Shown piece after piece: positions 11,352-21,839 of a stretch of DNA of 64,000 nt. The first letter of the stretch is position 1, and the number at the start of each line of letters is the position of its first letter. Made by a program: the position numbers and the translations under genes. The stretch covers positions 36,540,782-36,604,781 of the forward strand of contig JAVIAB010000025.1 of NCBI GenBank assembly GCA_032433765.1, given 5' to 3'. Under the pieces are notes generated by a model. That model saw only the letters and a list, made by a program, of their open reading frames with translations. It searched no databases and had not been told where the DNA came from. The stretch comes from Megaustenia siamemsis (lineage: Eukaryota; Mollusca; Gastropoda; Stylommatophora; Ariophantidae).

Positions 11352-11515
11352 ATGTTGATCCACATTTGACTGGAATGTTGGTTAGTGTGAGAGAGGAAAT
11401 GTTAATCCACATTTGACTACAATGTCGGTTATCGTGAGAGAGGAAAAGTTGATGACTAGAATGTCGGTTAGTGTGAGGGAGAGAGGAAAAGTTGGTCTAC
11501 ATTTGACTACTACTC
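11352..11515. repeat. 47-bp minisatellite, left block (about 3 copies)
   Basis: Monomer contains TTGATCCACATTTGACTAG, AATGTCGGTTA and GTGAGAGAGGAAAA. The same monomer makes the larger block at 13321-13976. Confidence 0.9.
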
Positions 11516-13320
11516 AATTAACATCAAGTTAAATTTAGATTTACTCAAATCAGACAAGAAGCTGCAAGACAAATATAAAATCACAATTCAGAACCGGTAC
11601 AATGCAATATAGAAGATACAAAGCATTGATGAACAGTGTGAAATTCTAAAAGAATCAATGCAACAAACATCAAAAGAGTTCATACCACCAGTGAGGACAA
11701 ATTCAAGAAAGAAATGGATGACAGATGACATTTTGCAGCTAATGGACACAAGAGGAAGAAATAAAGAAAACAAATATGAGTATAAGAGATTAAATAAAGA
11801 AATTGTAATAAAATGCAATGGAGCAAAAGAAGCATTGCTAAAAGAGAGATGCAAAGAGATTGAAATGCAACAAAAAGGAGATGCTAAAGCTATATACAAA
11901 CAAATTGAGGAATTAACAGGAAGAAAAACGCAATCAAAAACTGGATGTTTAAAATCAAAGGAAGGAGAACTGTTGATTGATCAAGAAAACATAAGGAAAC
12001 GATGGGCAGAATACATTAAAGATCTTTATAATGATGAACGAACAGAAGTAAATATTAAGGATAATGGAGAAGGACCAGAAATACTCAGAAAAGAAGTGGA
12101 AGACGCCTTGCGCAATATGAAAGCAGGAAAAGCTCCTGGACCAGATAATATAACTAAAGAAGAGATTGAAGCCATGGGTGATTTTGGAATAGAAATAATA
12201 ACAAAAATATTAAATGATATCTACAACAGCGGATATATACCAGACGACATGCTCAAATCAATATTCATAGCCCTACCAAAGAAATCGGGTGCGATTGAAT
12301 GCGATGATCATCGCACAATAAGCCTTATGAGTCATATGACTAAGATATTACTAAGAATCATCATGCGAAGAGTGCGAAACAAAATCAGTCCAGAAATTAG
12401 CGATGAACAGTGTGGTTTTGTTAGAGATAAAGGAACAAGCAATGTCATTTATAGCATAAGATCTTTAGTAGAAAGAGCCATAGAGGTGAAAACAGATCTA
12501 TACCTATGTTTCATAGATTATACCAAAGCATTTGACAAAGTAAAGCACCAAGAAATAATCAAAATTTTAGAAAGCATAAACGTAGACAGCAAACATCTAA
12601 GAATAATAAAGAACATGTACTGGCAACAAACAGGGGCCATAAGAAATGGAAACCAATTGGGAATGTTTCAACAAAGAAAACTGGGTGTTAGACAAGGTTC
12701 TGTGCTGTCACCAGATTTGTTTAATATTTATAGTGAGATTATTTTAAGATCCATAAGGGGCATGACTGGAATAACAATTGGAGGTCATAATATAAATAAT
12801 CTAAGGTATGCTGATTATACAGTCTTAATCGCTAAGAGTGAAAATTAGTTACAAGAAATGTTAGACATTATAGTGAAAGAAAGCAAAAATAAAACTGAGC
12901 AAACTCAGCCTTTATAGCAAAAAGACAGAATCAATGGTAACAACAAAGAAAAAGATATTACCTCAGTGCAGAATAAAGACAAGTGGAACAATATTAAAAC
13001 AGGTAAATGAATTTAAATATTTGGGAACTTTGTTGACCTCAGACGGAAGATGTACAAAAGAGGTAAGATGCAGAATGGCTCAGGCAAAAGCAGCCTTCCA
13101 GAAAATGAGGAAGATACTATGCAATCCATTTTTGACAATAGAAACAAGAAAAAGAGTTCTTAAATGTAACGTAGAGCCGGTCTTAACATATGGATGTGAG
13201 TCATGAACAATAGGACAACAGACAAGAAAATCACTGGAGTCTGTAGAAATGTGGTTTTACAGAAGAATGCTGAGAATACCATGGACAGCTAAGAAGAGTA
13301 ATGATAATGTTCTGAAAGAG
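11516..13320 (+). pseudogene. LINE family A with reverse transcriptase (inactive)
   Basis: The open frame 11658-12848 (396 codons) carries the LINE linker (R-K-K-W-M-T-D-D-I-L-Q-L), K-A-P-G-P-D-N-I-T, D-H-R-T-I-S-L-M-S-H, E-Q-C-G-F-V, motif A Y-T-K-A-F-D-K-V, the G-V-R-Q-G-S-V-L-S-P block and motif C. Motif C reads Y-A-D-Y where active enzymes have Y-A-D-D, so a catalytic aspartate is lost. A stop follows at once, and the frame resumes at 12934 with F-K-Y-L-G-T-L-L-T-S-D-G-R. There is no endonuclease domain: the copy is 5'-truncated. Its 3' end is interrupted by a minisatellite and continues at 13977. Confidence 0.88.
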
Positions 13321-13976
13321 GTTCTAGAATGTCGGCTAGTGTGAGAGAGAGGAAAAGTTGATCCACATTTGACTAGAATGTCGGTTATCGTGAGAGAGGA
13401 AAAGTTGATCTACATTTGACTAGAATGTCGGTTATCGTGAGAGAGGAAAAGTTGATCCACATTTCACTAGAATGTCGGTTAGTGTGAGAGAGAGGAAAAG
13501 TTGATCTACATTTGACTAGAATGTCGGTTAGTGTGAGAGAGAGGAAAAGTTGATCTACATTTCACTAGAATGTCGGTTATCGTGAGAGAGGAAAAGTTGA
13601 TCTACATTTCACTAGAATGTCGGTTATTTCACTAGAATGTCGGTTATCGTGAGAGAGGAAAAGTTGAGCAGCATTTCACTAGAATGTCGGTTATCGTGAG
13701 AGAGGAAAAGTTGATTTACATTTCACTAGAATGTCGGTTATCGTGAGAGAGGAAAAGTTGAATTACATTTCACTAGAATGTCGGTTATCGTGAGAGAGGA
13801 AAAGTTGAGCAACATTTGACTCGAATGTCGGTTATCGAGAGAGAGGAAAAGTTGAGCAACATTTGACTAGAATGTAGGTTAGTGTGAGAAAGGAAAAGTT
13901 GATCCACATTTTACTAGAATGTCGGTTATCCTGAGAGAGGAAAAGTTGATCCACATTTGTCTAGAATGTCGGTTAT
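13321..13976. repeat. 47-bp minisatellite, right block (about 14 copies)
   Basis: Same monomer as 11352-11515, embedded inside the 3' end of the family A LINE. It replaces the coding blocks between N-V-L-K-E-V and S-L-R-E-W-L. Confidence 0.93.
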
Positions 13977-14096
13977 CTGACAGTTTAAGAGAATGGCTTG
14001 GCATGTCAACAACAGAAATGATAAATAACTGTCCAGATGGAAAGTTGTGGTAAGACATAATCCCCTACGCCAGCAAGCATGGAACATGATGATGAT
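13977..14096 (+). pseudogene. LINE family A, terminal 3' segment
   Basis: Reads D-S-L-R-E-W-L-G then T-T-E-M-I-N-N-C and ends in GATGATGATG, i.e. the end of the copy that begins at 11516. Confidence 0.8.
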
Positions 14097-14500
14097 GTGT
14101 GTGAGATGTACTCAACTTGAAATTATAGTCCGTTCATAAATTCGTTAACACAGCGTTCTTCAATTTTCTCAGAAACTATTTGATGGATTGCAATGATTTT
14201 TTTTTTTTTAATGTTGTTTTAGATTTTCATAGACTTTAAGATTTTATAACATTTAAGTCCAATTACATTCGAAAAATTTTAATTAAAAATTTAAGCCGAA
14301 AGAGGTTAATTTCCGCTGTTATTATGATATAGATGGGTCTCTACTTCGCAGAAGCATTTGACCTTGCCTACTCTATTCAAAATGTCAAGAGTTCTTTACG
14401 TGCTCAACTTGCATACGGAACATTCTGTTTATTGTTAGTCTCCTAGTTATAGGTGCTACCTCGAGATCAGGAATCGAAAAGAAAGGAAAAGAAAAAAAAA
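14097..14500. other. AT-rich stretch, nothing recognised
   Basis: Contains a T run near 14200. No coding signal or repeat was seen. Confidence 0.5.
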
Positions 14501-14735
14501 ATTGGGTTTCAAAGGTATACATCACAATGCGAGGCGGCATTCCTCACCTTCCCAGAGTACTACTCTGGTACCCATTTATGCCAGCGATTGGGTCGACCAC
14601 GGGTGTTTTTTTCCAACCACGAGTACAACTCACACTGCTTCCAGCGAGAATCGAACACGGGTTGTCCGAACGTCGGTAGTCTAGTCAAGTGGTTTTCTAA
14701 ACTAGGCTATCGAGGCCCCCAACTGTATATCATTC
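14500..14735 (-). mobile_element. tRNA-derived SINE, family 2
   Basis: Minus-strand copy related to 18795-19125. The tRNA-like end lies at 14645-14730 (B box GTGTTCGATTC in reverse, A box TAGCCTAGTTTAG-like). It shares the TCCTCACCTTCCCAG and GGTACCCATTTATGCCA blocks. Confidence 0.7.
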
Positions 14736-14777
14736 GGATGTGAGGGGATCATGTTAGCCTCTACACCACCTTCTACG

Positions 14778-15497
14778 TTATATTAGCTGTGGTCATAAAC
14801 TTATGCCTTATATTAGCTGTGGTCATAAACTTATGCCTTATATTAGCTGTGGTCATAAACTTATGCCTTATATTAGCTGTGGTCATAAACTTATACCTTA
14901 TATTAGCTGTGGTCATAAACTTATGCCTTATATTAGCTGTGGTCATAAACTTATGCCTTATATTAGCTGTGATCATAAACTTATGCCTTATATTAGCTGT
15001 GATCTTAAACTTATGCCTTATATTAGCTGTGGTCATAAACTTATACCTTATATTAGATGTGATCATAAACTTATACCTTATATTAGCTGTGATCATAAAC
15101 TTATGCCTTATATTAGCTGTGGTCATAAACTTATACCTTATATTAGATGTGATCATAAACTTATACCTTATATTAGATGTGATCTTAAACTTATGCCTTA
15201 TATTAGATGTGATCATAAACTTATACCTTATATTAGATGTGATCATAAACTTATGCCTTATATTAGCTGTGATAATAAACTTATACCTTATATTAGCTGT
15301 GATCATAAACTTGTGCCTTATATTAGATGTGATCATAAACTTATGCCTTATATTAGCTGTGATCATAAACTTATACCTTATATTAGCTGTGATCATAAAC
15401 TTATGCCTTATATTAGCTGTGATCATAAACTTATGCCTTATATTAGATGTGATCATAAACTTATACCTTATATTAGCTGTGGTCATAAACTTATACC
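14778..15497. repeat. 30-bp minisatellite, left block (24 copies)
   Basis: Monomer TTATATTAGCTGTGGTCATA + AACTTATACC. Copies here carry AGATGT and GTGATC variants that are absent from the right block. The period is a multiple of three, so several frames are open; not genes. Confidence 0.95.
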
Positions 15498-15753
15498 ATT
15501 TCCCGCTGGGAGCAGTGTGAATTGTACTCATGGTTGGAAAAAAAAAATACCCTCACGGTCGACCCAGCCGTTGGCAGAAATGGGTACCAGGGTATTACCC
15601 TGGGAAGGTGAGGAATGTTGCTTCGTATCTGAGTTTCGATGCTTGAGGCGACACTATACAGAAATCTCCGAACATTTCTGGATAGGCGGCCGAGCACATA
15701 TGGGTGTAAACTCGCGTGCTAAGACGCCGATTCAAGTCTCGTACTTTACCTTT
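15498..15753 (+). mobile_element. SINE family 2, 5'-truncated copy inside the 30-bp array
   Basis: Begins at TTTCCCGCTGGGAGCAGTGT, so the tRNA-like head is missing, and runs through GGGTACCAGGGTATTACCC and GGGTGTAAACTCGCG to ACTTTACCTTTTACC, where the array resumes. Opposite orientation to the copies at 14500 and 18795. Confidence 0.75.
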
Positions 15754-16624
15754 TACCTTATATTAGCTGTGGTCATAAACTTATACCTTATATTAGCTGT
15801 GGTAATAAACTTATGCCTTATATTAGCTGTGGTCATAAACTTATGCCTTATATTAGCTGTGGTCATAAACTTATACCTTATATTAGCTGTGGTCATAAAC
15901 TTATGCCTTATATTAGCTGTGGTAATAAACTTATGCCTTATATTAGCTGTGGTCATAAACTTATACCTTATATTAGCTGTGGTAATAAACTTATGCCTTA
16001 TATTAGCTGTGGTCATAAACTTATACCTTATATTAGCTGTGGTAATAAACTTATGCCTTATATTAGCTGTGGTCATAAACTTATACCTTATATTAGCTGT
16101 GGTCATAAACTTATACCTTATATTAGCTGTGGTCATAAACTTATGCCTTATATTAGCTGTGGTAATAAACTTATGCCTTATATTAGCTGTGGTCATAAAC
16201 TTATACCTTATATTAGCTGTGGTCATAAACTTATACCTTATATTAGCTGTGGTCATAAACTTATGCCTTATATTAGCTGTGGTAATAAACTTATCCCTCA
16301 TATTAGCTGTGGTCATAAACTTATACCTTATATTAGCTGTGGTCATAAACTTATACCTTATATTAGCTGTGGTCATAAACTTATACCTTATATTAGCTGT
16401 GGTAATAAACTTATGCCTTATATTAGCTGTGGTCATAAACTTATACCTTATATTAGCTGTGGTAATAAACTTATGCCTTATATTAGCTGTGGTAATAAAC
16501 TTATGCCTTATATTAGCTGTGGTCATAAACTTATACCTTATATTAGCTGTGGTAATAAACTTATGCCTTATATTAGCTGTGGTCATAAACTTATACCTTA
16601 TATTAGCTGTGGTCATAAACTTAT
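15754..16624. repeat. 30-bp minisatellite, right block (29 copies)
   Basis: Same monomer as the left block, but variation here is mainly GGTCATAAAC versus GGTAATAAAC. The array ends about 100 bp before the GPCR start codon. Confidence 0.95.
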
Positions 16625-16722
16625 AATATTTAAATTTCAATGAATTTAAGGAAGACATTAGTTGAAATCTGCAAATATAATGAAGAGAAAGTGACGTTGC
16701 TGGAGCATGCCAGAGGTTGGAT
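16625..16722 (+). promoter_or_regulatory. Possible 5' flank or leader of the GPCR gene
   Basis: Short non-repetitive stretch between the array and the start codon. An AT-rich AATATTTAAAT lies at its left edge and a TGACGT core near 16692. An in-frame stop at 16681 shows that the coding frame cannot extend further upstream without another exon. Promoter role is inference only. Confidence 0.3.
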
Positions 16723-16844
16723 ATGAAGATGAGTGTTGCCGCTACACACATTGTGAACGCCACCTCCTACCTGACAGAGTTCTGGCAGCTGACCCAGGAG
16801 CAGAGACGGGACATCGTTTATGAGCTTCGCAGCCGGGGATTCAG
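16723..16844 (+). CDS. GPCR exon 1: extracellular N-terminus
   Basis: Encodes residues 1-40 and two bases of codon 41, from MKMSVAATHIVNATSYLTEF to the R-S-R-G-F end. The start at 16723 has G at -3; the next Met (16729, A at -3) is the alternative. An in-frame stop lies at 16681. The donor is TTCAG|GTCAGA (intron from 16845). Ending after AG gives phase 2, and the first base of exon 2 completes a Ser codon. There is no signal peptide, as is usual for class A receptors. The NAT sequon fits an outside location. Confidence 0.78.
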
Positions 16845-16907
16845 GTCAGAGATTCTAACGTTCCTGTTTGACGTGGGCACAGTTTACACACAGTCTGTGT
16901 GGGTGTC

Positions 16908-17303
16908 TGCCTAACACTTACTTCTCTCTTGATAACTTGTCTTTCTCCCTCTCTCTATCTAACATTTACTTCTCTTTCTCCCTCTCTCTACCTAACACTA
17001 ACTTCTGTTTCTCTCTCTTTCTTTGCCTAACACTAACTTATCTTTCTCCCTCTCTCTAACACTAAATTCTCTTTCACCCTCTCTCTGCCAAACACTAACT
17101 TCTCTTTCTCCCTTCCTCTGCATAATACTAACTTTTCTTTCTCCCTCTCTCTGTCTAACACTAACTTCTCTTTCTCCCTCCCTCTGCATAACACTAACTT
17201 TTCTTTCTCCCTCTCTCTGTCTAACACTAACTTCTCTTTCTCCCTCTCTCTGCATAACACTAACTTCTCTTTCTCCCTCTCTCTACCTAACACTAACGTC
17301 TCT
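16908..17303. repeat. 33-bp pyrimidine-rich minisatellite, about 12 copies (intron 1)
   Basis: Monomer contains TTCTCTTTCTCCCTCTCTCT then GCATAACACTAAC. It begins about 60 bp after the exon 1 donor. Each unit has a long pyrimidine tract plus CTAAC, a branch-point-like word, but no AG. Confidence 0.93.
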
Positions 17304-17325
17304 CTGGATAACAGCTCTTTCATAG

Positions 17326-17424
17326 AGACAATAATAAATGAATATTATTCTGGTGGTGGGGAAAGGGGGGGGGGTGACTTTCGAGGCGATAGATCAGCCA
17401 ATCATTTCAGGGAAGAGTCACAAA
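17326..17424 (+). mobile_element. SINE family 3 tail fragment
   Basis: AATAATAAATGAATATTATT and TCGAGGCGATA match 7829-7880 and, in reverse, 24420-24470. It contains a G run near 17363. Confidence 0.55.
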
Positions 17425-17785
17425 TCATCATCATGTGCCATACCGGTTGGCGTAGTCGATCGTATCCCTCCACAATCTTCTATCCAACGTGCATCGTATC
17501 AATTCTGTTGTTGACTGTTTTCTATGTCATGGCACCAAGCTATCCAGTATTTTCTCTCTTTGTCGTCCGCGATCTCTCTTTCCCTGTATTTTGCCGGTTG
17601 TAACCATGTATTCCAACTTTCCTCCTCTCATGACGTGCCCGTAAAATGTTGATTGCTTCTTTCTGATGTTTTTTAGAAGCTTCCTTTTTGTGTTGGTCTC
17701 TTTGAGAACTTCCTCATTGGTCTTTTTAGCTGTCCAGGGAACTTTCAACATTCTTCTGAGAAATCCCATCTCTGTGGCCTCAAAT
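17425..17785 (-). pseudogene. LINE family B, 3' end fragment
   Basis: 5'-truncated minus-strand copy. The open part (17527-17769) reads G-F-L-R-R-M-L-K-V-P-W-T-A-K-K-T-N-E-E-V-L, F-Y-G-H-V-M-R-G-G, K-R-D-R-G-R-Q-R-E-K. The 3' end is marked by an ATCATCATC tail on the plus strand. Confidence 0.85.
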
Positions 17786-17799
17786 AATCAACAACAGTA

Positions 17800-17965
17800 A
17801 AAATAAAATAAAAAATTAAAAAAAACAAACAAACATAGAACAATAGACAGGCAGAAGCAGGATCGAACCCATACTCCTAGACACAGAGCCTTGCCACGAG
17901 AAACCAAACTCTAGAGAACACGGCCAACTAGGCAACCTAAACACTTAGCTTTCAATGGCGATGTC
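17800..17965 (-). mobile_element. SINE family 3, minus-strand copy
   Basis: The reverse strand has TTTCTCGTGGCAAGGC and GGGTTCGATCC, the same tRNA-like head as at 24690-24760. An A-rich stretch lies at its 3' side. Confidence 0.65.
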
Positions 17966-18139
17966 TTTCACGCATGTGCATTCCCGATTTGTGTTCATAA
18001 CCCTAAGATATAGTCATGAGTAGCATAAGTGGGTGCCTGCTAACTTTGCTTCTCTTATCACTGTTCTCTTTAGTGTCTCTCTAGTTCTCCTCTTTCTGTA
18101 TGTTGATGTTTACTACAGAAAAGCTTGTGATAAAATCAT

Positions 18140-18742
18140 CATCATCAAGGGCCGTGCATGCTGACGTAGGTGAACATGTCTCTCCACAACTTTCGATCTC
18201 GACAGTTATTTATCATTTCTGTTGTTGACCTTCTGCCAAGCCATTCTCTTGAGCTGTCTTGTATCTTTTCTCTTTACTTCCTTCTATCTTTTCGTCCCTC
18301 AATTTTTCCAGTTGTTACAATATATTCCACTTGTTCTCTTCTCATTACATGGCCAAAAATGATGATTGATTCTTCCTAATGTTGGAAAGTAGCTCTCTTT
18401 TTGCTTTGGCCTCTTTCAGAACGTTTTCATTGCTCTTCTTAGCTGTCCATGGTATTCTCAACATTCTTCTGTAAAACCACATTTCTACAGACTCCAGTGA
18501 TATTCTTGTCTGTTGTCATATTGTCCATGGTTCACATCCATATGTTAAGACTGACTCTACATAACATATAAGAACTCTTTTTCTTGTTACTATTGTCAAA
18601 AATGGATTGCATAGTATCTTCCTCATTTTCTGGAAAGCTGCTTTTGCCTGAGCCATTCTGCATCTCACCTCTTTTGTACATCTTCCGTCTGAGTTTAACA
18701 AAGTTCCCAAATATTTAAATTCATTTACCTGTTTTAATATTT
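18140..18742 (-). pseudogene. LINE family A, 3' third, minus strand
   Basis: Carries the same tail blocks as 6955-7646 in reverse orientation (the 64-codon open stretch 18516-18710 reads G-T-L-L-N-S-D-G-R-C-T-K-E-V-R-C-R-M-A-Q). ATCATCATCATC marks its 3' end at 18140. 5'-truncated and frame-broken, within intron 1. Confidence 0.85.
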
Positions 18743-18764
18743 GCTCACTTGTAATAGATTACAA

Positions 18765-18767
<3 letters not shown>

Positions 18768-18796
<29 letters not shown>
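18768..18796. repeat. (AAT)n microsatellite
   Basis: Simple triplet run at the 3' end of the neighbouring SINE; probably its tail. Confidence 0.9.
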
Positions 18797-18798
<2 letters not shown>

Positions 18799-19125
18799 GT
18801 AAAGGTAAAGTACGAGGCTTGAACCGGCGTCTTAGCACGCGAGTTTACACCCATATGTGCTCGGCCGCCTATCCAAAAATGTTCTGATATTTCTGTATAG
18901 TGTCGTCTCAAGCATCGGAACTCAGATGCAAGGCGACATTCCTCACCTTCCCAGTGTAATACCCTGGTACCCATTTCTGCCAACGACTGGGTCGACCGTG
19001 CGGGTATTTTATTTTCCAACCCCGAGTACAATTCACACTGCTCCCAACGGGAATCGAACACGGGTTGTCCGAACGTCGGTAGTCCAGTCAGGTGGTTTTC
19101 CCAACTAAGCTACCGAGGCCCCCAA
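18797..19125 (-). mobile_element. tRNA-derived SINE, family 2, full-length copy
   Basis: Reverse strand starts GGGGCCTCGGTAGCTTAGTT. The A box TAGCTTAGTTGG (19101-19112) and B box GTGTTCGATTCCC (19049-19061) are about 39 bases apart, right for a tRNA promoter. The 3' side ends in an AAT-rich tail at 18768-18796. It lies in intron 1, 170 bp before exon 2. Confidence 0.8.
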
Positions 19126-19298
19126 TAATAAAAATAATAGAAGAAGAGCAGAAGTAAGTAATTGAGGATGAATGCGAAGTGAGCGAGTGAGGACAATGAA
19201 AGATATCTGTTTAATTAAATGACTAAAATAGTCGAAGCCCCGCCCATGCTTATTATGATTTAAGATTGACAGCTTGTCGTGTCTGGTTACTCCCACAG

Positions 19299-19460
19299 CG
19301 AGCAGTACATTGGACAGCTGATCAATGACACGCCCACCGACAGCAACCTTGACCTTGAGGTCATGTACCTCCAATACACGGAATACAGGCTCCACAAGAT
19401 GCTACGCCTCTACGTGCCACCGGTTCTCTTGATTCTGGGATCTCTAGGGAATGTGCTCAG
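19299..19460 (+). CDS. GPCR exon 2: outer N-terminus and most of TM1
   Basis: Completes codon 41 (Ser) and encodes residues 42-94. The acceptor is CTCCCACAG|CGAG and the donor CTCAG|GTAAGA (phase 2). The protein runs E-Q-Y-I-G-Q-L-I-N-D-T through an acidic stretch to R-L-Y-V-P-P-V-L-L-I-L-G-S-L-G-N-V-L, i.e. the first membrane helix up to the conserved G-N-V-L-S. The helix is completed by exon 3, which supplies S-F-F-I-L. This junction in the middle of a conserved TM1 motif is the best support for joining the exons. Confidence 0.9.
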
Positions 19461-19638
19461 GTAAGACCAACGCTCTCCTCTCATCTTCTCCCTTCCTTCC
19501 ACTTTTTTGGCAAATAAGAACATCACTTTTGGCTCTAAAAACAGTCTGATGTCCTCCCTTGTATAATTCTTCTATACACGTGCAAAACATGGACACTTAC
19601 GGCAGAGACATAAAAGAAAATAGCGATGGAGGTGAAAT

Positions 19639-21284
19639 GTTATCGTCAGGTTTTGGACAACTTTCACTTAGATCGTATCACAAATGTTATGGTCAGGTTT
19701 TGGACAACTTTCACTTAGATCGTATCACAAATGTTATGGTCAGGTTTTGGACAACTTTCACTTAGATCGTATCACAAATGTTATGGTCAGGTTTTGGGCA
19801 ACTTTCACTTAGATCGTATCACAAATGTTATCGTCAGGTTTTGGACAACTTTCACTTAGATCGTATCACAAATGTTATCGTCAGGTTTTGGACAACTTTC
19901 ACTTAGATCGTATCACAAATGTTATCGTCAGGTTTTGGGCAACTTTCACTTAGATCGTATCACAAATGTTATCGTCAGGTTTTGGACAACTTTCACTTAG
20001 ATCGTATCACAAATGTTATGGTCAGGTTTTGGGCAACTTTAACTTAGATCGTATCACAAATGTTATCGTCAGGTTTTGGGCAACTTTCACTTAGATCGTA
20101 TCACAAATGTTATCGTCAGGTTTTGGGCAACTTTCACTTAGATCGTATCACAAATGTTATCGTAAGGTTTTGGGCATCACTTACTTAGATCGTATCACAA
20201 ATGTTATCGTAAGGTTTTGGGCATCACTTACTTAGATCGTATCACAAATGTTATGGTCAGGTTTTGGGCAACTTTCACTTAGATCGTATCACAAATGTTA
20301 TCGTCAGGTTTTGGGCAACTTTCACTTAGATCGTATCACAAATGTTATCGTCAGGTTTTGGGCATCACTTACTTAGATTGTATCACAAATGTTATCGTAA
20401 GGTTTTGGGCATCACTTACTTAGATCGTATCACAAATGTTATCGTCAGGTTTTGGGCAACTTTCACTTAGATCGTATCACACATGTTATCGTAAGGTATT
20501 GGGCAACTTTCACTTAGATCGTATCACAAATGTTATCGTAATATTGTGGGCAACTTTCACTTAGATCGTATCACAAATGTTATCGTCAGGTTTTGGGCAA
20601 CTTTCACTTAGATCGTATCACAAATGTTATCGTAAGGTTTTGGGCAACTTTCACTTAGATCGTATCACAATTTTTATCGTAAGGTTTTGGGCAACTTTCA
20701 CTTAGATCGTATCACAAATGTTATCGTCAGGTTTTGGGCAACTTTCACTTAGATCGTTTCACAAATGTTATCGTAAGGTTTTGGGCAACTTTCACTTAGA
20801 TCGTATCACAAATGTTATCGTCAGGTTTTGGGCATCACTTACTTAGATCGTATCACAAATGTTATCGTAAGGTTTTGGGCATCACTTACTTAGATCGTAT
20901 CACAAATGTTATCGTAAGGCTTTGGGCATCACTTACTTAGATCGTATCACAAATGTTATCGTAAGGCTTTGGGCATCACTTACTTAGATCGTATCACAAA
21001 AGTTATCGTAAAGTAGTGGATACATCTTACTTAGATCGTATCACAAATGTTATCGTAAGGCTTTTGGCATCACTAACTTAGATCGTATCACAAAAGTTAT
21101 CGTAAAGCAGTGGATACATCTTACTTAGATCGTATCACAAATGTTATCGTAAGGTAGTGGATACATCTTACTTAGATCGTATCACAAATGTTATCGTAAG
21201 GTAGTGGATACATCTTACTTAGATCGTATCACAAATGTTATCGTAAGGTAGTGGATACATCTTACTTAGATCGTATCACAAATG
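19639..21284. repeat. 47-bp minisatellite, about 35 copies, LINE-derived (intron 2)
   Basis: Monomer contains GTTATCGTCAGGTTTTGG, GCAACTTTCACTTAGATC and GTATCACAAAT. In the LINE frame one unit reads C-Y-R-Q-V-L-D-N-F-H-L-D-R-I-T-N. Variants form blocks: GGTCAGG at the left, GGGCATCACTTAC in the middle, GTAGTGGATACATC at the right end. Confidence 0.95.
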
Positions 21285-21538
21285 GAAAAGTTCACGAAAG
21301 GAATACAAGCAATCGGAGTACAAGATGATCTTTTGGTTATGGTAAAGAAACGCAAAATGAAAAGGTTTGGTGACGTATCTCGATTGTCTGGCCTGGCAAA
21401 GATTAACCATTCTGTAGGGGACTGGGAAAGGAAGGTTTAGAAAGTGATGGGAAGATAATATCAAAGAATGGACAGACCATTGACTTTGCAGAGTCCCAAA
21501 GAATGACTGAAGATAGAGAGAAATGGAGAAGGTTGACT

Positions 21539-21830
21539 CGGTCTGTCAGTAAGTAAAAAAAGTCAAGTACCCCCGTCACGCGAAGTGGCGTATAGGGAAT
21601 ATGGTGTTAGTGACCATAAATTTTACAGACCTTCGGCACATGATTTTTGGGGTAATGTGGTCGGTATTACGCCCGCGCCGCTTTACTTTCCCAGAAAAAT
21701 GAAAAATCCAATACCCATTTTTAAGGCTGGGTGAACCCGGAAGCCGTCGGTTGGGATCGAACCCTACCTCTTGTCTTTTGTAGTCCAGTTCACTAACCAC
21801 TGAGCTATAGCGACTCCCCGGTCTGTCAGT
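21539..21830 (-). mobile_element. tRNA-derived SINE, family 4, with 12-bp target-site duplication
   Basis: CGGTCTGTCAGT occurs at 21539-21550 and again at 21819-21830. On the minus strand the element starts GGGGAGTCGCTATAGCTCAG; the A box TAGCTCAGTGG is at 21797-21807 and the B box GGGTTCGATCCC at 21753-21764, with correct tRNA spacing. The 3' tail (21568-21612) contains CACCATATTCCCTATACGCC and ends in a T-rich run. The tail equals one monomer of the 42-bp array at 23189-25035. Confidence 0.88.
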
Positions 21831-21839
21831 GGTGCCCAA

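Noticed and set aside
11144..11416. 90-codon frame with Cys/His residues
   Set aside because: Runs into the 47-bp array, and no spacing matches a known zinc-binding motif.
21740..21819. Functional tRNA gene on the minus strand
   Set aside because: A and B boxes are good, but it is continuous with a SINE body, has a target-site duplication and lacks a clean acceptor stem.
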